NCBI RefSeq assembly: GCF_036192275.1
Contig: NZ_CP108088.1
Span: 6,635,501 to 6,699,500, forward strand
Source of the DNA: Streptomyces sp. NBC_00250
GTDB lineage: Bacteria > Actinomycetota > Actinomycetes > Streptomycetales > Streptomycetaceae
DNA: 64,000 bases
Direction of reading: 5' to 3'
Positions 1 through 9,845 of the stretch are shown here, one piece after another. Positions within the stretch are counted from its first letter, which is position 1. Each line of letters begins with the position of its first letter. The position numbers and the translations under genes were made by a program. The notes beneath the pieces are model-generated. The model made no database searches. It was not told the origin of the DNA and saw only the letters and a program-made list of their open reading frames with translations.

Positions 1-1
1 A

Positions 2-33
2 GACGGCCCGGAGCTGTAGGCCCCGGACCGTCC
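2..33 (-). terminator. Probable terminator after the DUF4396 gene
   Basis: A GC-rich imperfect inverted repeat: GACGGCCCGG pairs with CCGGACCGTC across a loop of about 11 bases. It lies directly downstream of the minus-strand DUF4396 gene. No T-run is present, as is common for Streptomyces terminators. Confidence 0.45.
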
Positions 34-52
34 GTCGGTCTGTTTTCGCCGT

Positions 53-688
53 TCAGTGGTGGTACTGGTGGACCACCGCGTGGCCCTTGCCGCGGCCGAT
101 CATCCACTTGTTGACCGGCGTGGTGATCACGAAGGCGGCGGCGAGCGCGATGGCGAGCACGATCCAGAAGAACGCCTCGTCGAGATGCGCGTCCATGGCG
201 CCGGGCCAGAGGGCGATGATGCCGTTGTCGATGATCTCCATCACCGCGATGGAGAGGGTGTCGGCGGCGAGCGCCACCTTGAAGGCCGTCTTGAAATCGA
301 CGCCGGCGGCCAGGATGCCGCGCAGGGTGAGCGCGTAGCCGAAGAAGAAGGCCAGGATGATCGCCAGGATCATCGTCTGCGTGTTGCCCCAGCCGAGCGC
401 GGTGCCGATGACCATGCCGAGGATCTCGCCGATGGCGCAGCCGGTGAGGCAGTGCAGTGTGGCCTTGGCGGCCATGGACCAGGAGACCTTGCCGGGGGCG
501 TGGTGAGCGCCGTGCTGGTCCTGGTGGCCACCGTGCTGCTCCTGGTGACCCTCGTGGGTCTGGTGGGTCTGGTGGCCTTCGAGTCCTGCCGTGTGGTCGG
601 CGTGACCCTCGTGTCCGGTGTGGCCCGCGTGACCCTCGTGGCCCGTGTGGGTGCTGTGGTCGTGATGGGCGTGCGCGTCGTGCTGCAT
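53..688 (-). CDS. His-rich DUF4396 membrane protein, probably copper-responsive
   Basis: Predicted 211-residue membrane protein. Residues 1 to about 65 are a His/Gly-rich region built on repeats of the type GHEGHAGHTGHE, likely to bind metal. About residues 70-200 form the DUF4396 domain with about four hydrophobic segments, including a Cys pair in LTGCAIGEIL. I chose ATG at 688 because a GGGGGG ribosome site lies about 7 bases before it; an in-frame TTG at 730 would add 14 residues but has no ribosome site and would start next to the operator. A CsoR-type operator lies about 50 bp upstream. The biochemical function of DUF4396 is not known; copper binding or copper-linked transport is inferred from the His repeats and the operator. 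No copper chaperone or ATPase gene is adjacent. Confidence 0.85.
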   Translation of the reverse strand: MQHDAHAHHDHSTHTGHEGHAGHTGHEGHADHTAGLEGHQTHQTHEGHQEQHGGHQDQHGAHHAPGKVSWSMAAKATLHCLTGCAIGEILGMVIGTALGWGNTQTMILAIILAFFFGYALTLRGILAAGVDFKTAFKVALAADTLSIAVMEIIDNGIIALWPGAMDAHLDEAFFWIVLAIALAAAFVITTPVNKWMIGRGKGHAVVHQYHH

Positions 689-737
689 CGGGTGCCCCCC
701 ATGGTCGGGTAGCGGTTCCTGCCGTTGCAAGAACCGT

Positions 738-754
738 ATACCCCCCTGGGGTAT
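738..754. promoter_or_regulatory. CsoR-type copper operator candidate
   Basis: ATACCCC-CCT-GGGGTAT is a perfect 7-bp inverted repeat around a 3-bp centre. It matches the TACCCC/GGGGTA form of operators bound by CsoR copper repressors in Streptomyces and other actinobacteria. It lies between nfo and the His-rich DUF4396 gene, about 50 bp upstream of that start, and so is placed to control it. Confidence 0.75.
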
Positions 755-773
755 TCCTCAACGGGAAACCGTG

Positions 774-1625
774 TCAGTCCCTCAGCTTCTTGAGCAGCTC
801 CACGTCCGCGAGGTGACCCGCCGTGCCGCCGGGCGTCTCGATGATCAGCGGCACGCCCTCGGTCGCGGGGTGGCGGAGGAGGTTCCGGAACGCGTCCTCG
901 CCGATGTGACCCACGCCGATGTTCGCGTGCCGGTCCTTGCGGGCGCCGACGACGTCCTGGGAGTCGTTGGCGTGGATCAGCTTCAGCCGTCCCTCGCCCA
1001 CGGTCGCCACCAGCTGGTCGAGCGTCTGCGCGGCGCCGTGCGGACCGGTCAGATCGTGGCCGGCGGCGAAGATGTGGCAGGTGTCGAGGCAGATCCCCAG
1101 CTTCGGATGACGGTCGAGCGCGTCGAAGTACGGTCCGAAGTCCTCCGCGCGCGAGCAGAGCGAGAAGCCCTGCCCGGCCGTCGACTCCAGGAGCAGATCC
1201 GGATCGTCCTCGTGCGTCAGCTCGTCGAGCAGCGGCAGCAGCAGCTCCCGCACCTGCGCGAGCGCCACCGCGCGCGTGCGGCCCCCGGTCGCCGAGCCGG
1301 TGTGCACCACCACGCCCTTCGCGCCGATCTCGCGGCCCCGCCGCAACGAGTGCCGCATCGACTCCACCGACTTCTCCGCGGTGGCCTCGGTGTGGGAGCC
1401 GAAGTTGATCAGGTACGGGGCGTGGACCCAGGCCGAGATCGACTCGGCGGCGCACTCGGCGCGGAACCGTTCGTCCTGGGCGGGGTTCCCGGGCGGGGTG
1501 GCCCAGCCGCGCGGGTTGGCGACGAAGACCTGCACGGTCTCGGCGCCGAGCTCACGGGCGTAACCGAGGCCGACCGTGGCGAGGCCACCGGCCACCGGGA
1601 CATGGCCACCGACGGGGTTGCGCAT
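774..1625 (-). CDS. nfo: Deoxyribonuclease IV (AP endonuclease)
   Basis: A 283-residue member of the endonuclease IV family, the usual length. It cuts DNA 5' to abasic sites in base-excision repair using three zinc ions. The N-terminus has the GGHVPVAGGL strand typical of the TIM barrel. Metal-ligand motifs are visible: LLLESTAGQG, GICLDTCHIFAAG, IHANDSQ and RHANIGVGHIG near residues 140-240. It starts at ATG 1625, only a few bases after the kinase gene stops, so the two genes are probably cotranscribed. Confidence 0.95.
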   Translation of the reverse strand: MRNPVGGHVPVAGGLATVGLGYARELGAETVQVFVANPRGWATPPGNPAQDERFRAECAAESISAWVHAPYLINFGSHTEATAEKSVESMRHSLRRGREIGAKGVVVHTGSATGGRTRAVALAQVRELLLPLLDELTHEDDPDLLLESTAGQGFSLCSRAEDFGPYFDALDRHPKLGICLDTCHIFAAGHDLTGPHGAAQTLDQLVATVGEGRLKLIHANDSQDVVGARKDRHANIGVGHIGEDAFRNLLRHPATEGVPLIIETPGGTAGHLADVELLKKLRD

Positions 1626-1631
1626 CAGTTT

Positions 1632-3536
1632 CTACAGTCCCTTGATCGTGATGGTGACGACGGAGCCCTCGGGCGCGGTGGAGCCGCCCTCCACGGACTG
1701 GCTCGCGACCGTGTTGCCCAGGTAGGGGAAGGACTTCTTGATCTCCACCTCGAAGCCCTCGTCCTCCAGGGCCGTACGGGCGTCGTCGACCGACTCGCCG
1801 GTGACGTCCGGGACCTCGACGAGCCGGGGGCCCTTGGAGACGGTGAGGGTGATGGTGTCGCCCTCGGCGGCCCGGCTGCCCTCGGCGAGGGACTGGGCGG
1901 CGACGGATCCGGCGTCCTCGGGCGAGTTGATCCGCTCCGGGGCGACGACCACCTTGAGCCCCTCGTCCTGGAGCAGGGCCGTGGCATCGGCCACGGTCTC
2001 GCCGGTGACATCGGGGACGTCGATCGGGGAGCCCTTGCTGACCACCAGGGCGATGGCCGAGTCGGGGGCGCGCTCGGTGCCGGGCTCGGGGTCCGTACTG
2101 ATCACCGCGCCCTGGGCGACCGAGTCGCTGAACGCACTGGTGATCACCCCGGCCACCAGGCCCTCCTTCGCCAGGGCCCGCTTGGCCTCGGCGAGTGGCT
2201 TGTTCTTGAGGTTGGGCACCTTCACGATCTCGGGGCCCCGGGACAGGGTCAGGGTGACCGTGCCGTTGTCCCGAAGACGCTCGCCGGGCGCCGGGTCGAC
2301 GGCCATGACGGTGCCGCGCTCGTACACGTCGCTGAACGCGCGCTTCGTCGTGCCGACCTCAAGACCGGCGTCGGTGATCCGCTCGGTCGCCTCGGTCTCC
2401 GTCTGACCGAGCACGGCGGGGACCCGGGTGAACTGGCCGGAATTGATGTACCAGACGCCGGTGCCCAGGCCGAGGGCGAGCAGAACGCCGAGGACGAGGA
2501 GCAGCGGGCCGCGCGGGGGCCGGCGACGACGGCCGGGCGCGGGCGGCTCAGGGGCCGGAAGCCGGTTCGTGTGCAGCACCTGGTGCGCGTCGGTCTCGGC
2601 CGGTACGGGCCGGGCGATCACGCTGGTCCGGTCGTCCGTGGTGTCCCGGACCTCGGACCGCGCCTGCGGGGGTACGGCGTCCAGCTGCTCGTCGCCGAGC
2701 GCGGCGCGGGCCTCCCGGAGGAGGGCGAGCAGGGCGACGGCGTCGTACGGGCGGACCTCGGGGTTACGGGCCGTGGCCGCCGCGACCAGCTCGTCCAGCT
2801 CCAGGGCGAGCCCGGGAACGGTCGCCGAGGGGGCGGGCACGTCCGTGCTGAGGTGCTGGTAGAGCACCTGGGCGGGGGTGTCGCCCGAGTGCGGCTTGCC
2901 GCCGGTCAGCATCTCGTACAGGACGACACCGCACGCGTACACATCGGCGCGGGTGTCGGCGGTGCCGTGCTCGATCTGCTCCGGCGCCAGGTACGAGACG
3001 GTGCCGAGGACCGAACCGGTGGTGGCCGTCGCCGAGCCCACGGCCCGTACGAGACCGAAGTCGGCGACCTTCACCCGGCCGTCGTCCCCTATCAGGACGT
3101 TCTCCGGCTTCATGTCCCGGTGCACGAACCCGGCCCGGTGCGCGGCGCCGAGCGCGGCGAGCACCGGCTCCAGGATGTCGAGCGCGGCCCGGGGCGCGAG
3201 GGCGCCGCGCTCGCGCAGGACGTCGCGGAGGGTGCAGCCGGCGACGTACTCCATCGCCAGATAGACGTACGCGCCCTCGGCGCCCTGGTCGAAGACGCCG
3301 ACGACATTCGGGTGGGAGAGCCGGGCGACGGACTTCGCCTCGCGGATGAAGCGCTCGACGAAGGCGGCGTCCGTGGCGAGGGCGGGGTGCATCACCTTGA
3401 GCGCGAGGACGCGGTCGAGGCGGGTGTCGACGGCCCGGTAGACCGTGGCCATCCCGCCGACGGCGATGCGCGCGTCGACGCGGTAGCGGCCGTCGAGCAG
3501 CCGCCCGACGAGGGGGTCCTGAAGGGTCGTGTCCAC
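1632..3536 (-). CDS. Membrane Ser/Thr protein kinase with four PASTA domains (PknL/PkaF-like)
   Basis: A 634-residue receptor-like kinase. Residues 18-280 are an intact Hanks-type kinase: glycine loop VGGMATVY, Lys47 in LALKV, HRDMKPEN at 139-146, DFGLVRA and APEQ. A Pro/Arg-rich juxtamembrane region leads to one membrane helix (LLLVLGVLLALGLG) and four extracellular PASTA repeats, each opening with a motif such as VPDVTGE. PASTA domains bind peptidoglycan fragments or lipid II, so the kinase probably couples wall state to growth. The start is GTG 3536 (VDTTLQDPLVG); the frame stays open further upstream but that part is low-complexity. The presence of an Rv2175c-like gene at 7541 recalls the M. 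tuberculosis pknL-Rv2175c pair. In Streptomyces this kinase lies near the dcw cluster (PkaF, from memory). Confidence 0.93.
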   Translation of the reverse strand: MDTTLQDPLVGRLLDGRYRVDARIAVGGMATVYRAVDTRLDRVLALKVMHPALATDAAFVERFIREAKSVARLSHPNVVGVFDQGAEGAYVYLAMEYVAGCTLRDVLRERGALAPRAALDILEPVLAALGAAHRAGFVHRDMKPENVLIGDDGRVKVADFGLVRAVGSATATTGSVLGTVSYLAPEQIEHGTADTRADVYACGVVLYEMLTGGKPHSGDTPAQVLYQHLSTDVPAPSATVPGLALELDELVAAATARNPEVRPYDAVALLALLREARAALGDEQLDAVPPQARSEVRDTTDDRTSVIARPVPAETDAHQVLHTNRLPAPEPPAPGRRRRPPRGPLLLVLGVLLALGLGTGVWYINSGQFTRVPAVLGQTETEATERITDAGLEVGTTKRAFSDVYERGTVMAVDPAPGERLRDNGTVTLTLSRGPEIVKVPNLKNKPLAEAKRALAKEGLVAGVITSAFSDSVAQGAVISTDPEPGTERAPDSAIALVVSKGSPIDVPDVTGETVADATALLQDEGLKVVVAPERINSPEDAGSVAAQSLAEGSRAAEGDTITLTVSKGPRLVEVPDVTGESVDDARTALEDEGFEVEIKKSFPYLGNTVASQSVEGGSTAPEGSVVTITIKGL

Positions 3537-3784
3537 GGCGTCGAGTCTACGAGGGGGCGGGCGGGGCCTTGGCCGGGCGCCCACGACTGCGACGCACCTG
3601 TGACGAGCACCGCACGCCCGAACCGGGCCTCGACCCCACGCACCCGCCGTACGAGCCGGGCCCGCCGCCGTGTGTGCCGCACGCTGCCCCCGCTCGGGGC
3701 GGGGGTGGGAGTCGGCCCGGCGGAACGGAGATCCACGGCGGGGTGGGTGGGGGCCCACGCGCGGGGCGTCGGTCCGCGTGCGGG

Positions 3785-6080
<2,296 letters not shown>

Positions 6081-6093
6081 GGGCGTCCAGCCC

Positions 6094-6188
6094 CTCCCTT
6101 CGCCGGCATGACCCGGATCAGGTTCGTACGGTCGGAGGCCGTCCCAGCCTCCCTCTCAGCCCGGTGCGTCCGGGCTCCCGCGAGTGCT
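6094..6188 (-). ncRNA. TPP riboswitch (THI element)
   Basis: On the minus strand the leader contains the two conserved TPP-binding cores: GGGCTGAGAGGGAG, and GAACCTGATCCGGGTCATG followed by CCGGCGAAGGGA. It directly precedes thiO. The 3' end runs into GGAGGGG, the only plausible ribosome site for thiO, so ligand binding probably hides it and controls translation, as reported for other high-GC actinobacteria. A possible -10 (TAGGGT) lies just upstream near 6201. Confidence 0.96.
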
Positions 6189-6241
6189 TTACGCCCGACA
6201 CCCTAGCTTCCGCGTCCGGGGGGCCGTAGACCCCTCCCTTC

Positions 6242-6256
6242 CTGACGGTCCGTCAG
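6242..6256. promoter_or_regulatory. Perfect palindrome CTGACGGTCCGTCAG
   Basis: A 7-bp perfect inverted repeat around one T, lying in the divergent promoter region between the thiO leader and the FAD oxidoreductase. It directly precedes a TAAGGT -10 candidate at 6262-6267. The geometry suits a dimeric repressor such as a TetR-family protein, but no regulator gene is adjacent. Confidence 0.5.
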
Positions 6257-6261
6257 ATGCG

Positions 6262-6267
6262 TAAGGT
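6262..6267 (+). promoter_or_regulatory. Candidate -10 for the FAD oxidoreductase, leaderless start
   Basis: TAAGGT fits TANNNT and ends 7 bases before the GTG at 6274, which has no ribosome site. This spacing predicts an mRNA starting at or next to the start codon. No good -35 is seen; the palindrome occupies that position. Confidence 0.45.
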
Positions 6268-6273
6268 GGTCGG

Positions 6274-7497
6274 GTGAGCGAGCAGAAGCAGGCACAGCAG
6301 CACGTCGTGATCGTCGGCGCCGGGATGGCGGGCGTACAGACCGCCGTCGCCCTGCGCGAACAGGGCTTCACCGGCCCCGTGACCCTCATCGGGGCCGAGC
6401 CCCACCAGCCCTACGACCGGCCCCCGCTCTCCAAGGCCGTCCTCCTCGGCAAGGCCGAGGACTCCGCCTTCGACGTCGACTTCGAGGAGCTCGGCGTCGA
6501 GCTCCGCCTCGGCCTGGACGTCACCGGACTGCGCGCCGCCGACCACGAGATCGACACCGAGGCCGGGCCTGTCGGATACGACACCCTGGTCGTCGCCACC
6601 GGCGCCCAGCCGGTCACCCTGCCCGGCACCGAGGGCGTCCCCGGAGTCCATCTGCTGCGCACCCTCGACGACGCCGTACGCCTCGGGCCCGTCCTGGAGC
6701 GCCGCCACAGCGTCGTGGTCGTCGGCGCCGGCTGGATCGGCGCCGAGTTCGCCACCGCCGCGCGCGCCGCCGGCTGCGCCGTCACCGTCGTCGAGGCCGC
6801 CGACCGCCCCCTCGCCGGAGCCCTGCCCGCCGAGGTCACCGCCCCCATGGCCGAGTGGTTCGGCGAGAACGGTGCCGAACTCCTCACCGACGCGCGCGTC
6901 CGCACCGTCGAGCCCGGCGCACCGGGCCGCGTCGTCCTCGCCGACGGCCGCGAGCTGCCCGCCGACGCCGTCGTCGTCGGCATCGGCGCCCGCCCCGCCA
7001 CCGACTGGCTCGCCGGCTCCGGTATCGCCCTCGACCCGAGCGGCGCCGTCACCGCCGACGAGCGGCTGCGCACCAGCCTGCCCGATGTGTACGCCGTCGG
7101 GGACTGCGCCTCCTTCCCCTCCGCCCGCTACGGGCGGCGCCTCCTCGTCCACCACTGGGACAACGCGCTGCAGGGCCCCCGCACGGTCGCCGGAGCCATC
7201 ACCGGGGCGGACTCCGGACCGTACGACCCCGTTCCGTACTTCTGGTCCGAGCAGTTCGGCCGCTTCGTCCAGTACGCCGGTCACCACGCGGACGCGGACG
7301 AACTGCTCTGGCGCGGCGACCCGGCGGAGGAGGCCTGGTCCGTGCTGTGGCTGCGCGCCGGGGTGCCGGTCGCCCTCCTCGCCGTCGGCCGTCCCCGGGA
7401 TCTGGCCCAGGGCCGCAAGCTCATCGAGACGGCCACCGCCCTCGACCCCACGCGCGCGGCGGACCCCTCCGTACCCCTGAAGGCCGCAGTCCGGTAG
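6274..7497 (+). CDS. FAD-dependent pyridine nucleotide-disulfide oxidoreductase, ferredoxin reductase type
   Basis: A 407-residue two-dinucleotide-fold enzyme. VVIVGAGMAGVQ near residue 11 binds FAD, VVVVGAGWIGAEF near 150 binds NAD(P)H, and VYAVGDCASFP near 275 is the second FAD contact. The C-terminal ~80 residues match the reductase C-domain found in putidaredoxin, rubredoxin and biphenyl-dioxygenase ferredoxin reductases. It probably passes electrons from NAD(P)H to a ferredoxin for a monooxygenase, but neither partner is nearby. The start is GTG 6274, probably leaderless. It is divergent from the thiamine operon; a role there is not indicated. Confidence 0.9.
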   Translation: MSEQKQAQQHVVIVGAGMAGVQTAVALREQGFTGPVTLIGAEPHQPYDRPPLSKAVLLGKAEDSAFDVDFEELGVELRLGLDVTGLRAADHEIDTEAGPVGYDTLVVATGAQPVTLPGTEGVPGVHLLRTLDDAVRLGPVLERRHSVVVVGAGWIGAEFATAARAAGCAVTVVEAADRPLAGALPAEVTAPMAEWFGENGAELLTDARVRTVEPGAPGRVVLADGRELPADAVVVGIGARPATDWLAGSGIALDPSGAVTADERLRTSLPDVYAVGDCASFPSARYGRRLLVHHWDNALQGPRTVAGAITGADSGPYDPVPYFWSEQFGRFVQYAGHHADADELLWRGDPAEEAWSVLWLRAGVPVALLAVGRPRDLAQGRKLIETATALDPTRAADPSVPLKAAVR

Positions 7498-7540
7498 GGC
7501 CCGACTACCGGCTGTCAGTCCGGGATGGCAGGCTTGTCCT

Positions 7541-7906
7541 GTGACCGAGATTGACGTAAAGATCGATGCGCTCGTCCCCGCCTGGCTCTATGTGCCCGAC
7601 ATCGCGGAGATGCTCGATGTCGAGGTGACGCGCGTGCGGCAGCTGATCAAGGAAGGTCAGCTCATCGCCGTGCGCCGTGGAGAGAACAACGCCCTGCAGA
7701 TCCCCGCCGCCTTCATCCAGGGCGACAAGATCGTCAAGGGCCTCGTCGGGCTCCTGACCGTGCTGCGGGACGACGGCTTCACCGACGAAGAGATGCTGGA
7801 GTGGCTGTTCACTCCGGACGAGAGCCTGCCGGGCACGCCCGCGCAGGCGCTCAACGAGAATCGCGGCACGGAGGTGAAGCGCCGCGCCCAGGCGCTCGCC
7901 CTCTGA
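7541..7906 (+). CDS. Rv2175c-like helix-turn-helix DNA-binding protein
   Basis: A 121-residue small protein with a winged helix-turn-helix ([32 protein letters not shown], about residues 15-46) and a conserved C-terminal helical part. It matches the actinobacterial Rv2175c family. In M. tuberculosis Rv2175c is phosphorylated by the neighbouring kinase PknL, which lowers its DNA binding. Here the PASTA kinase at 1632-3536 lies 4 kb away, with the thiamine operon and an oxidoreductase between them. The start is GTG 7541 with no ribosome site; a CAGGCT at 7529-7534 could serve as -10 for a leaderless message. Its DNA target is not known from sequence. Confidence 0.88.
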   Translation: MTEIDVKIDALVPAWLYVPDIAEMLDVEVTRVRQLIKEGQLIAVRRGENNALQIPAAFIQGDKIVKGLVGLLTVLRDDGFTDEEMLEWLFTPDESLPGTPAQALNENRGTEVKRRAQALAL

Positions 7907-8007
7907 CGCCCGCACGCACCGAAGACACCACCAGCGGGTGCCACGGCGACCGGCCCCCACGGGCCGGCCGCCGTGGCACCGGCGACACCGACGGGGGGAA
8001 CCCACCC

Positions 8008-8676
8008 ATGCCCACGCCTCGTGAGCGGCTCGCCGACGCCCGGCTCTACCTGTGCACCGACGCCCGGAAGCGCCAGGGCGACCTGCCCGTCTTCCTCGAC
8101 GCCGTGCTCTCCTCCGGCGTGGACATCGTGCAGCTCCGCGACAAGGGCATGGAGGCCGGTGAGGAGTTGGAGCACCTCGCCGTCTTCGCCGAGGCCGCCC
8201 GCCGGCACGGCAAGCTCCTCGCGGTGAACGACCGGGCCGACGTCGCCCACGCCATCGGATCCGACGTGCTGCACCTGGGCCAGGGCGACCTGCCCGTGCC
8301 CGCCGCCCGCGCGATCCTCGGCGGCTCCGACGACGTACTGATCGGCCGCTCCTGCCACGCCGAGACCGAGGCGGCCGCGGCCGCCGTCGAACCGGGCGTG
8401 GACTACTTCTGCACCGGGCCCTGCTGGCCCACCCCCACCAAGCCCGGACGGTACGCGCCGGGTCTCGACCTCGTGCGGTACACGGCCGGCCTGGCCCAGG
8501 ACCGCCCGTGGTTCGCCATCGGCGGCATCGACGAGACGAATCTGGACGAGGTCCTGGACGCGGGCGCGCGCCGGATCGTCGTCGTCCGGGCGATCACCGA
8601 GGCCGACGACCCGGCCGCCGCGACGGCCGCCCTCGCCAAGCGGGTCCGGGAGCGCGCGGGGATCCAGGGAATCTGA
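8008..8676 (+). CDS. thiE: Thiamine-phosphate synthase
   Basis: A 222-residue TIM-barrel enzyme that joins HMP-pyrophosphate and thiazole phosphate to thiamine phosphate. The visible active-site motifs are [58 protein letters not shown] and WFAIGGID. The start is ATG 8008, 9 bases after a GGGGGG ribosome site at 7993-7998; the frame is open upstream to 7801 but that part overlaps the previous gene. No TPP riboswitch is seen before it, unlike thiO, so regulation of the two thiamine units probably differs. Confidence 0.96.
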   Translation: MPTPRERLADARLYLCTDARKRQGDLPVFLDAVLSSGVDIVQLRDKGMEAGEELEHLAVFAEAARRHGKLLAVNDRADVAHAIGSDVLHLGQGDLPVPAARAILGGSDDVLIGRSCHAETEAAAAAVEPGVDYFCTGPCWPTPTKPGRYAPGLDLVRYTAGLAQDRPWFAIGGIDETNLDEVLDAGARRIVVVRAITEADDPAAATAALAKRVRERAGIQGI

Positions 8677-8696
8677 GGGCCCGCCCGGCGGGCCCT
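8676..8696 (+). terminator. Terminator after thiE
   Basis: AGGGCCCGC-CCG-GCGGGCCCT is a 9-bp perfect hairpin with a tiny loop, beginning at the thiE stop codon. Confidence 0.7.
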
Positions 8697-8814
8697 GCGA
8701 GGTGCCCGCCCGGGGGTTCCGGCCTCTCCGCCGGGGCCCTGAGGCGTCCGGTGGCTCGTCCGGCGGTCCTCCCGGCGGATCCTCCAACGATCCACCCGGG
8801 CGCCTGTCCGAAAA

Positions 8815-8835
8815 GGTGTCCATTCAGCGGACACC
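8815..8835. promoter_or_regulatory. Inverted repeat GGTGTCC-N7-GGACACC upstream of metF
   Basis: A perfect 7-bp inverted repeat with a 7-bp spacer, immediately before the metF core promoter. The position suits an activator, or a repressor acting at the -35. The binding protein is unknown. Confidence 0.5.
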
Positions 8836-8861
8836 GTTTACGCCGCTCCCCGCGCCCCGTC

Positions 8862-8867
8862 TAACCT
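8862..8867 (+). promoter_or_regulatory. Candidate metF -10, leaderless transcript
   Basis: TAACCT matches TANNNT and ends 7 bases before the metF ATG at 8874. There is no Shine-Dalgarno sequence before that ATG, so transcription probably starts on the ATG. A weak GTTTAC -35 lies at 8836-8841. Confidence 0.5.
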
Positions 8868-8873
8868 GCCGGT

Positions 8874-9791
8874 ATGGCCCTTGGAACCGCTTCCGTCCGT
8901 TCGGACCGCGCCCGCACGGTCCGCGAGATCCTCGCCTCCGGCGGCACGTCGTACTCCTTCGAGTTCTTCGCGCCCCGGACCGAGAAGGGCGAGCAGGGCC
9001 TCTGGAACGCGATGCGCCGCGTCGAGGCGGTCGGGCCGAGCTTCGTCTCCGTGACCTACGGCGCCGGCGGCACCACCCGCGGCGGCACCGTCAAGGCGAC
9101 CCAGAAGATCGCCTCCGACACCACGCTCACCCCGGTCGCGCACCTCACGGCCGTCGACCACTCGGTCGCCGAGCTGCGCAACATCCTCGGCCAGTACGCC
9201 GACGCCGGCATCCGCAACATGCTCGCGCTGCGCGGCGACCCGGCGGGCGACCCGCTGGGGGAGTGGGTCGAACACCCCGAGGGCGTCAAGTACGCCGCCG
9301 ACCTCGTCCGGCTGATCAAGGAATCGGGCGACTTCTGCGTGGGCGTCGCCGCCTTCCCCGAGATGCACCCCCGCTCCACCGACTGGGACAAGGACATCCG
9401 GCACTTCGTGGACAAGTGCCGCGCCGGTGCCGACTACGCGATCACCCAGATGTTCTTCGACCCGGAGAACTATCTGCGGCTGCGGGACAGCGTGGCCAAG
9501 GCCGGCTGCGAGACCCCGATCATCCCCGAGGTCATGCCCGTCGTGAACGTGAAGACCCTCGGCCGACTGCCCCAGCTGAGCAACGCGCACTTCCCCGCGG
9601 ACGTGAAAGAGCGCATCCTCGCCGTCAAGGACGATCCCACCGCTGTACGCTCCATCGGTATCGAGTTCGCGACGGAGTTCTGCGCGCGGCTGCTCTCCGA
9701 GGGTGTCCCCGGACTGCACTTCATCACGCTGAACAGTTCCACCGCGACGCTCGAGATCTACGAGAATCTCGGACTGCACCAGCAGTCGTGA
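8874..9791 (+). CDS. metF: 5,10-methylenetetrahydrofolate reductase
   Basis: A 305-residue FAD enzyme of normal bacterial length that makes 5-methyl-THF for methionine synthesis. It is a TIM barrel with the characteristic [16 protein letters not shown]-terminus (Glu active-site region), [23 protein letters not shown] and [16 protein letters not shown]. It probably has a leaderless start at ATG 8874, behind an inverted repeat at 8815-8835. The next gene follows after 54 bp on the same strand. Confidence 0.97.
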   Translation: MALGTASVRSDRARTVREILASGGTSYSFEFFAPRTEKGEQGLWNAMRRVEAVGPSFVSVTYGAGGTTRGGTVKATQKIASDTTLTPVAHLTAVDHSVAELRNILGQYADAGIRNMLALRGDPAGDPLGEWVEHPEGVKYAADLVRLIKESGDFCVGVAAFPEMHPRSTDWDKDIRHFVDKCRAGADYAITQMFFDPENYLRLRDSVAKAGCETPIIPEVMPVVNVKTLGRLPQLSNAHFPADVKERILAVKDDPTAVRSIGIEFATEFCARLLSEGVPGLHFITLNSSTATLEIYENLGLHQQS

Positions 9792-9845
9792 CCGGTCGTA
9801 CCCGCCCCGACCCGCGGCGGTGACCGTGGAGAGGGGCGGCGGGGC

